A DNA stretch of 64,000 bases from Melastoma dodecandrum (taxonomy: Eukaryota > Streptophyta > Magnoliopsida > Myrtales > Melastomataceae): contig JARUPY010000189.1 in the NCBI GenBank assembly GCA_029817715.1, positions 2,418,001 to 2,482,000 on the forward strand. Reading direction: 5' to 3'. The position numbers and the translations under genes were made by a program. The notes under the pieces were generated by a model. That model searched no databases and was not told the DNA's origin. It saw nothing but the letters and a program-made list of their open reading frames with translations. Below, one piece after another: positions 34,421 to 47,074 of the stretch. Each line of letters starts with the position of its first letter. The stretch's first letter is position 1.

Positions 34421-36641
34421 TGAAATGGATATCCTTCCTTGACGATAAGGCTTCGGATTTTGAAAACGTGAAGGAGTCACCACTATCCTATTTTAAGTTA
34501 ATGTTAGAAAAACTGTAGAGATTCGTTAAGGTTTGAGAATTAGGGATTACTAAATTGCATTTATCACAAAGAAAAGGGAGGCGTTAAAAGTATGTTTCTA
34601 AGAACCTGAATTTATTTAGAGCTCGGTTTTGAAAAGAAAGATCACGTTGTGTTTTTTAAGAAATAATCTCGAGCTAATTAACCTTGAGAGTCTATGTGAA
34701 CCATTTTTAAGAAAAAAAGGTTTTATTGTTAAAAATGATTAATTTGGGCAAAACACAAATAATCAGAGACTTATTAAGGCCCTTAACAATTTTCAAGCCG
34801 AATTGAATTCGACAGAGTACCAGGTGTGGGACAAGCGAGATCAATACCATCTCTCGGCTCCCTCAGAACGCACCCATTGGCATTGTACCTCGTGATGCTG
34901 TTTTATATAAAGGTTTACAGCAAACCTGGTGAGCCGTTGATGCCGTACGTTAATGAGTGCGAAGCCATGTTTAGAGGGTCTTGATCTTCGAGAATTCAAA
35001 TAATCTCTCAAATATATATCCTCCGTTGATTCTTGTCCCGAGAGCGTTGAACGAGGTGCGTGCCTTGGTTGTCTGCAAGGCACCCCCTCGGAGTATCTGC
35101 ACGAAAATAAAAACACGAAGTAAAACGTTCTCGTTCGGTCGACGGAAGAGAATCGAAGGCAACGTTGGTCACCCATTATCGCGTGCAGAGGAGGGCTATA
35201 GAGACGGGGCTGAAACTTCTCCCGAGTTGGGATAAAGCCTGGAGTAGCGTGAGAATAAATTCCGACGAAGAAATCGATCCGTTGGGAGCGAGATTGCCGG
35301 GAAGACGGATCCGGAAATCGGAGTTACACTTGCTGCCATAAATCTGGGAAAATCAGTCATCTGGTCGTTGGGGCTTGGGCTTTGAGAAGTGTTGCTGGTA
35401 GGAATCCGCAGTTGTAATGTTATTGTCGAAAGGGCTCGGAAGGAACTTTGCATCTGGGGATGCTCAATGGAGGGACTAAAGGCTACAGTCGGTCAGGATG
35501 GAGGTTGAATAGCGTCTGAGGTGGAGATCGCGGCTAACTCAGAGCGTGGCACGACTTTTCTCCGACTCATACAGCCCCGACGATGTTCCCTCATTTAGAT
35601 GCAGATGGGTAATGGATCTGTGAATGTATTATTATTTGCTTCGACATTCCTGTAATAGAGGGAGAGAAACGATAGACAAAGCCATTGAAGAAACCTCAAG
35701 CCATTGAGGTGTTTTCTTTTTTATCTCTAATTAATTTTGCTCTTTTGAATTAGTAACATTAAATTCCAAGTTTGCTATTAATTCGTAGCCGAACATGAGA
35801 ATGATTTGATACTACTGTCGAATAAGAAGCATGTCATCTATCCTAACAGCTCGAATTTTTAACTCAGTATAATTTATATTTTGATTGTCAACATTGTATA
35901 CCCTAGCTTTCTCTTGCATGCCATAAGCACATTCCTCTTATTTGAGTGTAACCTAGTCATAGTACAGAAGGTTGACTTCTTGGATGCATAGTTCGAGCTG
36001 CTCGTTTTTGGATTCTTTAGTGAAAAGCAGGAATGTTGGTGCCCTATTCGACGCCCATGCAAGGAGCAACATCACTATTTTGGTATTTGTTGATGATCGT
36101 GGCGCCGAAGAGGAGGTGGAAGGAGAAGTTTGTAGATTAATTTAGTCCAATGTCAGCGGTTTTCCGCAACATTGTTCCAACAAAATATATAGACTAGAAA
36201 TTTACTAATTTGAATATTTCATTATTGAAATTTACTTTTTGATAAATTTATTTTAAATAACATAAATTAAAAAAAAAAATCATTCCTATTTGGTAAAAAA
36301 ATAATTAGCATTCCTAATTATTTGAATAGAATGACCGCTTTTATGAAAATTTTCGTTTAGTTTAACTTTTTGTTAGAGGTTACATAATAGCCCTAGCTTA
36401 AAAAATAATGAAAAAATCTCACAAAATTTATAAGAATAAAATCTTTTTTTTTTTTTCATCTTGTAAAAGTTGAAGAGTAACCGAACTGAGAGTATCAGGC
36501 AAAACAAATTTCCAATTAATTCCAATTGGTGGTCAAACAAAAGTAACTAACCCCGAGACATCATTTAAATAAAAATGACAGGATGACTTTGGGTGGTACT
36601 GAATTTGGATGCTTTAACACACTAACTGTAATTGCATTAAT
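34421..36641. other. Spacer with short unassigned frames
   Basis: Short frames, such as one on the minus strand near 35345-35196 beginning MAASVTPIS, look like a possible transit-peptide start, but no continuation could be joined. A frame ending SPLSYFKLMLEKL at 34518 lies across the end of MULE copy B. The rest is AT-rich. No gene is called. Confidence 0.4.
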
Positions 36642-38024
36642 TTAAACAGAAGCTTTCCGAATGGGGGCCCAAATTGAGGCTGTAACGATGGGCCTCGACC
36701 TCCAGCAGAGAGAAAGCACCCTCCTCTCCTTCTCATTCTGGACCCAGTAATCCCTACAGAATAGGCCCACTAAGAACTTGGCCTGGGCCACATTCTTCTC
36801 ACTTATTGGGCCTGCCTCATACCCATCTAGGCCCGGACGATCCACACCAGCCCCCGATGGGAACCCCCTTAGGCATTCCATGATCCTCGGCCCCAGCATC
36901 TCGTTCTCCACCAGCTTCAACCACGTCCCGTACCCACCCCCGAATCCCCTTGCCAGCGACTCCGAGACCGCCATGTAGTGGTGGACCGCCTCGCAGAAGA
37001 AGTCGACGAATGAAGCCTTGGCGGGGGTTCTGGTCATGTCGTGGAGCTCGTCCTGAACTAGACCCACCACCTTTGGAGACATAATTGTGGTTACCCCTTT
37101 TAAGAATGTGCAAACCGTCGCAGGACTCCTGTGGGGCGTGTGCACCTGGTGGGACATGCAGTTCGCCACTATGGCCCTGTGGCAGCCATCTGCCTTGACA
37201 TTCCGGAAGTCTTCTTCCTTTGTCATGATGAATTGGTCAAACTCGAAATCCAGGCCAATGGACCCCGCAAACTCCTTCAGCCTCCTCCCTGTGCGTGAAG
37301 AGCGACGGGCGTCTCCAGGGAAGGCAATGACCGCAGTTATACGGAGGGAACAGCCACTGTCGCGGGCCGCCAGGTCGGCCATCAGAGGGGGCCACTGGAT
37401 CCCCTCCATGATGTCGAAGTCAACCACATGGACATCCCGGTCAGACCAGGTAGCCTCTAGGATCGCCTGGTTGGCTGTAAAGTGCGCGAACTTCATGTAA
37501 GGGGACAACTCCTGCACCATCTGAACCGCACATATAGTAGAAGTGGTATCATGACCACTAGCGGCAATTTCGTTCCCACAGCTAGCTACATTAAGCATTC
37601 CACAAATGCTGTCCGAACATCTCAGATCGAGTGCCTGTGCAAAGTAGAAAGCCAATCTGTCGAATGGCTCGCCGCCGTTTTCTTTCCCAGGCAGCATAAC
37701 GTTGAGCCTTGCCATGATCCCAGAAGCAGCACCCCAGTCTCCCACATCGATCGCCTCAGCGCCCATCAACAGCAAGTCAATTGGACTCGTCTCTTCACCC
37801 GGCATCTGCATCGGCAATGACAAGGGAGATTCCTCCGGAAAAGCACTAGCGCCATCTTGGTCCAAATGTTCGAGGGATCGGGCAAACTCTGTCTCGATTT
37901 GGAACAGCCTGTCCTTGCTGAAGCAGAGATCGTCTTCGGAGGGGAAAGGGTTTCCGAGGCATGACTCGTAAAACTCGGCCAAGTAGGATTGGTGATGGTG
38001 TAGCGAGGAGAGAGGGTCTTCCAT
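36642..38024 (-). CDS. GRAS-family transcription factor (NSP2/SCL26-like), intronless
   Basis: One open frame gives 460 aa from the ATG at 38024 (MEDPLSSLHHH). The N-terminal 80 residues are variable and acidic; then comes the GRAS domain with leucine-rich helix I (DLLLMGAEAIDVGDW), the VHIID-type motif (VHVVDFDIMEGIQW), PFYRE-like and a C-terminal SAW-like block (CWRSRPIVTASIWAPI). The pattern is closest to the NSP2/SCL26 branch, whose members act with NSP1 in symbiosis and strigolactone regulation; the assignment is by motif only. Earlier in-frame ATGs at 38066 and 38213 exist, but a TATA-like sequence near 38078 favours 38024. A broken copy of its 3' end lies at 26.6-27.0 kb. Confidence 0.88.
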   Translation of the reverse strand: MEDPLSSLHHHQSYLAEFYESCLGNPFPSEDDLCFSKDRLFQIETEFARSLEHLDQDGASAFPEESPLSLPMQMPGEETSPIDLLLMGAEAIDVGDWGAASGIMARLNVMLPGKENGGEPFDRLAFYFAQALDLRCSDSICGMLNVASCGNEIAASGHDTTSTICAVQMVQELSPYMKFAHFTANQAILEATWSDRDVHVVDFDIMEGIQWPPLMADLAARDSGCSLRITAVIAFPGDARRSSRTGRRLKEFAGSIGLDFEFDQFIMTKEEDFRNVKADGCHRAIVANCMSHQVHTPHRSPATVCTFLKGVTTIMSPKVVGLVQDELHDMTRTPAKASFVDFFCEAVHHYMAVSESLARGFGGGYGTWLKLVENEMLGPRIMECLRGFPSGAGVDRPGLDGYEAGPISEKNVAQAKFLVGLFCRDYWVQNEKERRVLSLCWRSRPIVTASIWAPIRKASV

Positions 38025-38070
38025 TTGATGAAACTTTGCGAATATATTGAAATTTGGGGATCTCATGCTT

Positions 38071-38080
38071 CCTTGTATAA
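38071..38080 (-). promoter_or_regulatory. TATA-like box of the GRAS gene
   Basis: The minus strand reads CTATTTATAC about 50 bp before the ATG at 38024. A transcript starting about 30 bp downstream would exclude the in-frame ATGs at 38066 and 38213. Confidence 0.4.
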
Positions 38081-38229
38081 ATAGGAATACAATGAACAAA
38101 GGGAAAGATGCTTTGATCCCATCATGATAATGATGATGATGATGATGATCACCATCAATCTTCAAATAAACAATTAGACAACGATTTTTGTCTAGCGGGT
38201 CAATCAACATCACCTTTTGATCTTAAAAT

Positions 38230-38639
38230 ATAAGAAGAATAATGAGTTCATGTGTTTTATTTGGTAGGGGTAAACCCTACATGCATAATTTTTTTAAAGC
38301 TTAAAATCGACATTGATTACGAAGGTAGCGAGTAATTACAGGCAGATTAAGCTCCAATGATTGCGAGACCACCATATGTTCTACTTCAATTTTTATTGAT
38401 TTTCTTTAACCATACCATCTTATTAATAATGCATACATACATATCTTAGAGAAAATTCACATAATTTCTAAGAACGATGGTTGATGTTTTGTTCATCGAT
38501 TATATAAGAGCTCCATATTTTTATAATAGCTTCCTCAGGTATCTAATCCAAACAAAACCCATTATTCTAAAACCCCAACTTTCTTGTATGCGTCGGATTG
38601 GTGATACATGCTACAATGTTCGTTTATGTACCGTTGTTA
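38230..38639. other. AT-rich 5' flank of the GRAS gene, nothing recognised
   Basis: No coding frame or repeat was identified; upstream promoter elements of the GRAS gene would lie here. Confidence 0.4.
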
Positions 38640-39600
38640 GCGCGTAGAACCCTAGGAAGCGAGTTGAACCGAATCCGGTTCTTGATCGGAAGTTAACGAA
38701 AAATAAGGAGATAAAGAATTTACGTGATTCGGTCAATCAAACTACATTCACCGACGAAAAAGAAGATATAACTATATCAATGGAGTACAAACTACCTTGA
38801 CCTTTGGATCTGGTCCTTAATGCCTCCATCATCGGTTACCCTCCTTCACCCGTCAACTATTTATCAATCAAATCATTTGATAAAAGGACAGTTATACCTC
38901 GTCAATTGTGACAACATTTCTCTTATACACGAACGTCTCCCTGAAGCTCTGGTATGAAGCGGGCAGTGAACACAACAGCAGCATCGCCTGGATCTTCTAA
39001 TCGATCTTGTCGCCGATCCTCTCTAAATTCAAATATGCAGACAACTAGCTATCCAGGTAGGATTTAATGGAAATACCTTCTGTCATTTTGAGCATGAAAA
39101 ACCTTTGTATGAGAAGTTTGTTGCTCAAAGTCCTCATCATGTATAGACTCTCTAGCCTACTCCAAAGCCCGGTGGTTGTCGTCTCCTTGAGCACGTTCGT
39201 CAGAACCTCGTTGGATAGACATTGCTGAATCACCGATAACACTCTAGCATATGGTTAGAAATCAATTTCGAAGCGCTCTTCGACTGATCTGTAAGAGCCT
39301 TCTCCAATCCACCATGTACCAATAACGCCCTCATCTTGACTTGCCACAAGTCAAAATTCATGCTCTCATCTAACTTCTCGGTCTCGAACTTGCCACCAAC
39401 CATGAATCTCGAATCTGCACAACCAAGCTCTAATACCAATTTTTGGCGCGCGAAAGCCCTCGGAAGTGAGTCGAACCGAATTCGGTTGTTGATCGAAAGT
39501 TAACAAAAAATATGGAGACAAAGAATTTACGTGGTTCGATCAATCGACCTACGTCCACAGGCGGAGAAGAAGATTTCACTATATCAATCGAGTACAAACT
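38640..39600 (-). mobile_element. Remnant Ty1/copia element on minus strand, gag only, between LTR-like repeats
   Basis: Two direct repeats, 38640-38793 and 39446-39600, share phrases such as GAAGTTAACRAAAAATA and ATATCAATSGAGTACAAACT. Between them the minus strand has a primer-binding-like site (TTGGTATTAGAGC, 39436-39424; compare the usual TGGTATCAGAGC) and gag sequence. The LTRs are incomplete, so the boundaries are approximate; pol is missing. Confidence 0.65.
38880..39439 (-). pseudogene. copia Gag fragment
   Basis: Minus-strand frames encode copia-type Gag: FDLWQVKMRALL, a SNEVLTNVLKETTTTGLWSRL-like block, FMLKMTEGISIKSYLD, and then, after stops, LLLCSLPASYQSFRETF. The order matches plant copia Gag, which packages element RNA. 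Stops in each segment show it is dead. Confidence 0.75.
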
Positions 39601-39799
39601 TAGGTTGAGACCCTCTCTAATCCCCTCGACCTACCTTGCTTTTCCGGTAAGAAATAAATCCTGAAATGTTTCCCGTGTTTACCCAACACACACCATTTCT
39701 TTACCGTCGCACTCTTGGCACTCGTGTATCCCTCTTCTATGCTATCAGGATTTACTCTCTCTATGGTCATTATGACACCTATTTATAGAATAGATACCG

Positions 39800-42700
39800 A
39801 CATATATCAAAAATCTGTGAGGCAAATATAATCATGATATAATCAAATACCATCTAATATATCTGTCATTCCGTATATTTTACGAGCGAATCATATATTC
39901 TCCAAATTGCAATATAATTGACTTCGGGCCACAAAGTCCTAATACCCTTATACCTGTACTTTTGGTGGAATGCTGAGGAATATTCTCTCAACCATTCTTT
40001 CTTATGAGGCATATATACCTAGACCGAAATACTAAGCTACTTATATATTTAATTGATGGGGATACTGCTCCAGTCGTTTGTATGGATACTATCCATAAAT
40101 CACCCAAAAAAAACCCTCCAATTAAAAGCGAACAAGTTACCTGCTTTGTACATGTTTGTTTCGCTACATGCATACTATTCTTTTTATAACTAATAAGTTT
40201 TTAGTATATCTACGGACTTTTTTCGACACAGACTCAGTATATTCTCTTAGAATCGTCACAAGACCTTATAAACCATTACGATTGAATAAGTTAAGTCCAC
40301 TAAGGTTTGGTGTTGATAGATACCCTTTTGGGGTGTCCCTGGACACGTACGCCATTTTGATGTGTGATTTTTGGAAAGATGGATGTATGTTTACTTAATT
40401 TGATCATCATTATATCTAATTATAAGCATATTATTAGCTTATGCGTCTGTTACCTGCTTTAAAGCATGTTCACACTCAAAGCCAAAGATTGATTGGAGTA
40501 ACTATGGTTCTGGGTGCCCCAATTATTGTCTTCTTGTAAAAAACGGGAAGAGCATTTGCAAGTACAAACAAAACTCTAGCAGATTCCAATTGTTTGGGAG
40601 AAGAAAAGCAAAAGGGTCAATGATGGTGGGCCAAGGATTAAAGCACCATAGGGTGTTTATACAGATATTTGTTGGGGGTTCTGACATCGACAAACACACG
40701 ACATTGGACTCATCTGAGTGAGTGAAGATTAAAGTAAGACCATTTTTTATCACCATTTCTTGTTTTTGTTTTGGGTCATTCTGAATACATGATGATGCAT
40801 GCAATGCCGGAGTTTCTTATGTAGGTACAAATAAATAGTTCACTTGGTGGCTCTTACTTATGTCAGCATCAATTGAGATGGGAGGCGTGCTTCAGATTAG
40901 TCTTAATCTTGACCAAGGCCAAGGATGTTGATTAATGACAATCTTTTATTTGTAATTAACTAGTGATGGACGACAACGACTCATAAACACCAAACCAACT
41001 CCCCCATCTATTGGGATAACAATGCTCCTTCTTATTCCATGAGTAGTAAACTTTAGGGTTAGTTTGGCAATGAAAACTGCATCCGGCTTTTGTGTTTAAA
41101 ATCGAAGCGGGAATTGTAGTTTCTTTCTTTCGTTTCCTTAAAGAGTTTATCGAGATGTATTTAACCTCATTTTGTTTATCAAATAATATGCAAAAAGTCA
41201 GCCTATTGTTGTGCCGTTGTTTGGCATCTACATAAACTTCGAAAAGAGATAGAATTTTACCATAAGTCGAGGACTATATGGCCATATTTTCTCATAGCAA
41301 AAGATGATCTTCGAATTTAAAAAAAAAAGTTCAGTTATACTCGTTGCCCGACATCAAGAGGGTATTTGAGGAAAATTTATTTTAGCATTTCTTTCTTCCC
41401 AATCCTAAGAGGCGGGTTCAATGAATTGATCACGTAGTACCAGAAAAAGTTGCCTGTTGATCGCGGTGAAAGCCGGGGGCACCCCCAACCACAATCGGAA
41501 AATGGATGAGAAGTTGCTAATATCCGGAGAAGGGGAGCTTCCCTTAACGTCATATTATCTATCATAGGTCGTTTTTCTTAATATGATGTTGTCGTTTCTC
41601 GCTAGTGTTTTGGAATCGGGCAACTGAGATAAAACAGAGTCGAAAACAAACATGGGCCTAGAGGAATGGGCTTGGTCGAGGCCCATGAATAGTTGGGCCT
41701 ATATATATATATATATTGTAGAATAATCCAAACAAGTAATGTGTTGGTTTAGTACCTATAAATTTCTTTCCTGGACGAACAAATTAAAAACAGAATTCTC
41801 TGGATGAATTTTTTAATTACAAGACCACCAAAAATTATTTTTTTGTATATAACCTTCAACCTACTTATACACATAACACGATTATTTAAATAAAAATATA
41901 CTTTAAATCGTGTGATGTTATGTACGTGTCAACGTATCCGTATCTTAAATATACGTGAATACATTTTCTACTTGTACTTAATTACAATTGTCGTCCGTTG
42001 CGAATTTACAATTTTTTTTAAGTTTATTCATTTTTAAATTCAATGAGAGTGAGAGTTCTATAATTGTAAAGCGTATTTACTTATAAGAAAATGAAACACA
42101 AAAAAATATTTATGTTATTGTATTATAGCAAAACATTGTTTCTCTAGCATTGAGTTTTGGTTTTAAAAGATTAGTAAAATAAGATCAAATTATGACGCGC
42201 AAGAGTAATGATCTGACGGAGGAATTTGTAACCATTCTCCGATATTTTCGTCTTGTCGTTCTTTCACACTTTCTCTCATCCTCCTCATTCTCTTACTTCT
42301 TTCTTTTCCTTTTCATAATATTTTATCAGATCACGTGGCTATCGACAAAGAAAGCTCAGAAAAAGAAGTTATCGGAAAAAGAAATCAATGGTTATTTTTA
42401 CATATTTGCTTTCATGTTGTTGAGGTTCATAACGAGTACTTTATGATAAGTTAATTTGATTTTTTTTTTGTTACATTCACGAAAACCTCACAAAAATGGA
42501 GTTACACAAAAGTTAATTCTCAATTTCAAGAAGCGAACTCCAATCTCTATCAGAGTAAACCCTAATTTCCCTAACTGAATTCTTGATTCTCAATAATTCC
42601 ATGAATGTAATCGATTTTCGGAACTGAATTATCAATTCCTCGTAGAAATTCTAAATTAATGATTTGTCTCAGAGAAAACGTGCCAACTCATCCAAGGGTA

Positions 42701-42874
42701 TATCTATGATCCCATATATAGAAGGAGATCAGGAATTAAATTTATTATGATTGGAATATATGTTGATGATATAAAAATGATTAGTCCTCGTGTCTTACAC
42801 GTTTAGTCCCCAAAAGGGAAACCCGTGGTAATAAGGATTTGCTTAGGATATCCAGATCCGAACCTCCGCAGTCG
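39800..42874. other. Long AT-rich stretch with no supported gene
   Basis: Only short frames without recognisable domains occur, for example 42192-42446, which is hydrophobic then Lys-rich. Nothing can be assigned; old repeats are likely. Confidence 0.5.
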
Positions 42875-43632
42875 TGTATAGGGGTGTAAGCAAGCCGAAT
42901 CCAAATATTATTGGGCTCGAGTTCGAACTTAACTAAAGTTTTATAGGCTCGAGCTCGCCTATTACATAAAGTTGGGTTTGAGCTCGGACTTAATTCAAAT
43001 ATTTTGAATTATTGGGTTTGAGGTTGGGTTTATTTATTACATGAAGCTCAAGCTCGATTCGCCTTTAATATTGGTTGGAGCTCGAGCAAAAAGGCAACCC
43101 CCTCAAAGTGATGCAAGCATAGTGTAAGAACAGATTAAGCAATAAATCCAAACACCGCCCCAACAAAAAATCCAGCGAACTCAAGGCTACAACCATGTAA
43201 GATCTCCACCTCGGCTCACAACACGTTAAGCCACATTGTTGGCCCAAAGATTACACTAAGAAGATGAATGAATTAGTGTTAAGTTCAATTAAGGATTTTT
43301 AATGCTTTTTCACAGTCCTTACAACAAAAGACACTATCTGTAAAACAAAACCTTTCGTTCAGGCTTTTGTAATTACATAACGTGTGAAATGGACTTCGAA
43401 ATGAATTCGAAGAACGTAAAGGTTTTTATAGCGGTTCAGTAAATCTTACCTACGTTCACTCTCACCCAAAGATTGGATGGTTACTACTAATCGAGAACGA
43501 AATCGCTTTACAAGAGGTGATACAAGATCTACCTACTATAGTACATGCCAGAAGGTTCTATGTCAGGACAACCTTCTATAGCGATTTGGATGTGTGAACG
43601 TGACTAACGTTCGAACTCGAGCCCAATAATAT
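42875..43632. repeat. hAT-type end with a 24-bp perfect inverted repeat
   Basis: TAGGGGTGTAAGCAAGCC near 42879 is a typical hAT terminus, followed by GGCTCGAGCTCG-rich subterminal sequence. A perfect 24-bp inverted match pairs 42905-42928 with 43609-43632, but the outer part of the right terminus is missing. A phrase beginning GGTTCTATGTCAGGACAACC occurs on both sides of the right arm (43552 and 43641), so the region was rearranged. Confidence 0.55.
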
Positions 43633-43689
43633 AGACCGACAGGTTCTATGTCAGGACAACCTTTGCATGTGTGAACGTGACTAACGTTT

Positions 43690-44180
43690 GCACGAGTTAG
43701 TGTGACTAACAATAGTAAGCGTTCGTGGACATTTCCCTCCAGGACGGTGTCCTCGCCTGCACAGAAATTGCGACTTCCATTCGAGACCTTTCACTTCAAC
43801 GGCATCTTCAACTGCACAACCCAACTGCGACTTTTCACTCCGACGGTGTCTCCACATGCACAGCACCCAACTGCGACTTCCGTTGCGCAGTCCCGCAAGA
43901 CAATGACATGACAACAACCTGTGCCCAAGGTTCTCTACACTCCCTAAATGTAGTTATAAAAGGCTAGTTAGTTCCTCACCTCTTACTCTTGAAGTATCAA
44001 CCCCTCTCTCCGGCTCACTACAGGTCAGCAGGCCCGTAACTCACTACACGTCACCACCAACGTCTCCGTAGCCTCCAGCCAGAGTTCCTCGAGCTCACCA
44101 GATCACCTTCCAAGAAGCTTCACCAACAATACAACTATCTGCACCTCACATTATTCTTAGTATGTGACTAACGATCCTCA
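43690..44180 (+). mobile_element. Possible solo LTR
   Basis: A GC-richer stretch with a TATA-like GTTATAAAAGG (about 43951-43961) and C-rich leader sequence looks like an LTR, and GTGACTAAC phrases lie at both margins. No internal region or partner was found. It could instead be an unrelated promoter-like region. Confidence 0.35.
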
Positions 44181-45270
44181 CAAAATTACAATCATAATTT
44201 CACTTTAACGGATCTTACGCATTGCTTATCCATATTTACAATGATAAAAAACATATTTAATATACAGAAGGCAAGAAACAGAAACTTTATTTGCCAAAAC
44301 AATCTTATGTAAATAACAGAAATCAAAATATTGTTTCATAAATGTACAAGTGGCGTCATTCATAGGAAATTATCCGATGGCGATAAATTAGATCATTTTG
44401 ATTATGATTTAATCAATTTTCCCAAGAAAATTGTGTCATAGAAGAAACAATAAAAAACCTTCTATAGTTGGAAAGAAAATGGATTTAATTTTCAACTTGA
44501 GAAATATTATTACGGGATAGTGTATATATTCGTTAGGGACCATCCAAAATTGATTTAATGTCAATTAGATATTTTAATCCAAGATAGAGCATATATTCGG
44601 CCTGAACTAATAGCCATCTATTAATGGAAATGATCAACGATTTATTTCCAAAATGAGTTGATTCATCTTAGACAAGTTAATAACTGAATCTGGACGTAAT
44701 TCATATTTTTTGTATGATTGTAAGTGATTTCTAAATGATGAACTCTCTCACATAAGGATAGATAGAAGATTTATAATTAACAACAAAATTTCCGTAATGA
44801 GAAAGGATATATTGTTTTTTAGTTTTTATGATAAGTCGTACCAGACAATATAATTATATTAATTCAAATGTATTCCAAGGAATATTCTTTATTTGAATTA
44901 ATAAAATGATTAATAATTAATTAATTATTAAAATATATAATCATGAAAATATTTTCTAATCACACAATTTGATCTCAAATGATTATTAGAGGATGTAGAA
45001 AATATTTTTGTTATATTTTTCTTATTTTGGGAAGTATATCTTAGTTACATAAGGTTACTGTTGTTAGGCTTCCGTAATGGTCAACTTAGTTTTGAAATAT
45101 CTTATTTTTCTTTGTTTGTTCTAAGGTTTTACGGGTGGACGATTTAGCACAAGTCTTACCTTCTGGGTCAGATTTTTCAGACTTTAATGAGATAAAAAAA
45201 TTATGGGACATGGATGACGATGATATGATCGAAATAAAGGTAAAATGGGACAATAAATAGTAGTCAAGGC
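44181..45270. other. AT-rich spacer, no gene seen
   Basis: No supported frame; probably decayed repeat sequence leading into the hAT relic. Confidence 0.4.
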
Positions 45271-45760
45271 AAGAGGTAAAAGAAGTTCACTGCGACCATG
45301 TGGAACTTTTCTGATCGAGCAAGTGTGAAGACGGTCGATGGAAAAATGATAAACAAAGTCATCTGTAAGATATATTAGACTTCTCTTATGTGTGACTTTG
45401 ATAGTAAATATGACAGGAGAAATTTAAATAATCATATCAGTACATGTCCTCAAATGGTCGTCATGTTGGTCAAATGATCTAATCTACTAATATGAAACTT
45501 AAAAACACAAAATTTGACAATAATATGTATCATGGGCTGATGATCGTTGCAGTTATTAAATATGATTTTCCTCTTTTGTTTGTATAGTATAGGCCGTTGC
45601 TAGAGTATTTCAATGCGAACATTGTGCATATATCCAAAAATACTTTGAAAGCTGATTTGATGAAGATATTTGAAAGAGAAAAATAAAGATAAAGCATATG
45701 TTGGAAGATTTTCCAAGAAGAATATGTTTGACATCTGATTTATGGACTTCTATTGTCAGA
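45270..45760 (+). pseudogene. hAT transposase fragment (RICESLEEPER type) with BED-finger remains
   Basis: The + strand gives a fragmentary BED zinc finger (LMCDFDSKYDRRNLNNHISTC-like, about 45385-45450), then NNMYHGLMIVAVIKYDFPL and YRPLLEYFNANIVHISKNTL, then MLEDFPRRICLTSDLWTS. This is the order of plant Ac/RICESLEEPER proteins. Stops and a missing C-terminus show decay. From about 45775 the sequence changes to a repeat with TCGTACGATCG palindromes. Confidence 0.7.
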
Positions 45761-46168
45761 GATGAATATAAACATGGTTGTCAAAATCGTGATTTTATAC
45801 ATGGAATCGGACGATTTTACGATTTTTTATGTACTGACGAGTTGAATCGAATCCAAAATTGTTTTTTAGTGAAATCGTACGATCGTAAGTGGAATCTTGA
45901 AATGAATCATAATGGGCAATCCCACAAATCGCTTAAGTTGGGCCGAATTTCATCAATTAACCCAAGCCTAACCTAAACCAACCCATCATACCAAAAACAC
46001 CCTGCCTCCTTACCCATTCCTCTAGCGCCTCCTCACCCGTTCCTCTAGCGCCTCCGTCGTCCCATGCCTCCAGCGCCTCCAAGACCTGCTCCAATGAAGA
46101 GTCTTCTTCATTATGCTGCTTGTGGGGAGGGGATGTGTAATGATATCAGGTGGTTTGAAAAGTTTTTC

Positions 46169-46278
46169 GAGTTGCAACTTCAGAGTCAGCTTTCTTCCAA
46201 CTTGTTTATAACATTGTTGTTTATACTCATGTTGTTTATACTCGAGTTGCAACTTCAAAGTCAGCTTTCTTCCAACTT
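46169..46278. repeat. Direct duplication of a 36-bp unit
   Basis: GAGTTGCAACTTCAGAGTCA plus GCTTTCTTCCAACTT occurs at 46169-46203 and again at 46243-46278 with one change, separated by two copies of GTTGTTTATACTC. Confidence 0.85.
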
Positions 46279-46832
46279 CTTCAGCTCGCTCTCCTTATAA
46301 CACCCCCATTAGCGTTTATACTCATGTTGTTTATATTAGGTTTACTGCAAATCTGGCAAGCTGTTGATCGTGGCGTGCCATAGATGTCCGTAAGGCACGC
46401 CACGCGATCTCTACTCAAGAAATCTACATGACGGAGTGAACGGTTCGAGAATAGACAATTGAAACACTAGGTACAATAATAAAAAGTCGACCTTCAATGA
46501 TAATGTGATTTGAAAAAAATTTAGCTCGTTTAATAATAAATATAAATTAATTATTGAGAATTTCACTCCTTTAATAATATTCATAAAGCTCGATTTAATT
46601 GGAATGAAACCTACATAAGTCAAAATTTAAAACATTCGCCCAGATGACAGAATGAATGATATAAAAAAAACAAAAAAAAATCAAAATGGGCAAACAAATC
46701 TAAAATTAAAATAAGAAAATGAAGGGACAAGGAAGTAGAGGAAAACTTGGAGATGCGACCCAGGTTGTGGGAAGACGCTGGATGTGGTGATGGCAAGCCA
46801 TCGCTTACTGTTGCCGGTCCTATAAGGACGAT

Positions 46833-47074
46833 CTGTTAGGTGAAAGCGTGTCATACAGTATATTTTCATTTTCAAAACCTCACGGTTTTAGGTGATTGGT
46901 GGGCTTCTGTGGCCTCTTTTCTGTTTTTTAATTTTTTTCATTTTTGCGTCTGGCGGGGCGTGAACCCTCGACCTCTGGCTCTGATACTACTATTGTACAG
47001 CAGCCAACGCCAACTGTCCTAAAAGCTCGAACTGTTAGGTGAAAGCGTCGCATACTATATATTTTCATTTTCAA
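46833..47074. repeat. Pair of 43-bp direct repeats around a primer-binding-like site
   Basis: CTGTTAGGTGAAAGCG followed by CATAC and TATTTTCATTTTCAA occurs at 46833-46875 and 47032-47074. Between them, on the minus strand, lies GTAGTATCAGAGCC (46990-46977), close to the copia primer-binding sequence. This may be the edge of a very decayed retroelement. Confidence 0.45.

Noticed and set aside
35196..35453. Minus-strand frame with a transit-peptide-like start
   Set aside because: It stops after about 50 residues, and no in-frame splice to a recognised protein was found.
38025..38213. Upstream extension of the GRAS protein from the ATG at 38213
   Set aside because: The extra residues (DHHHHHHYHDGIK-like) come from a simple ATG/ATC repeat, and a TATA-like box lies between it and 38024.
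42192..42446. Plus-strand 84-residue frame with a hydrophobic stretch
   Set aside because: Simple Phe/Ser-rich sequence in AT-rich DNA, no family resemblance and no gene context.
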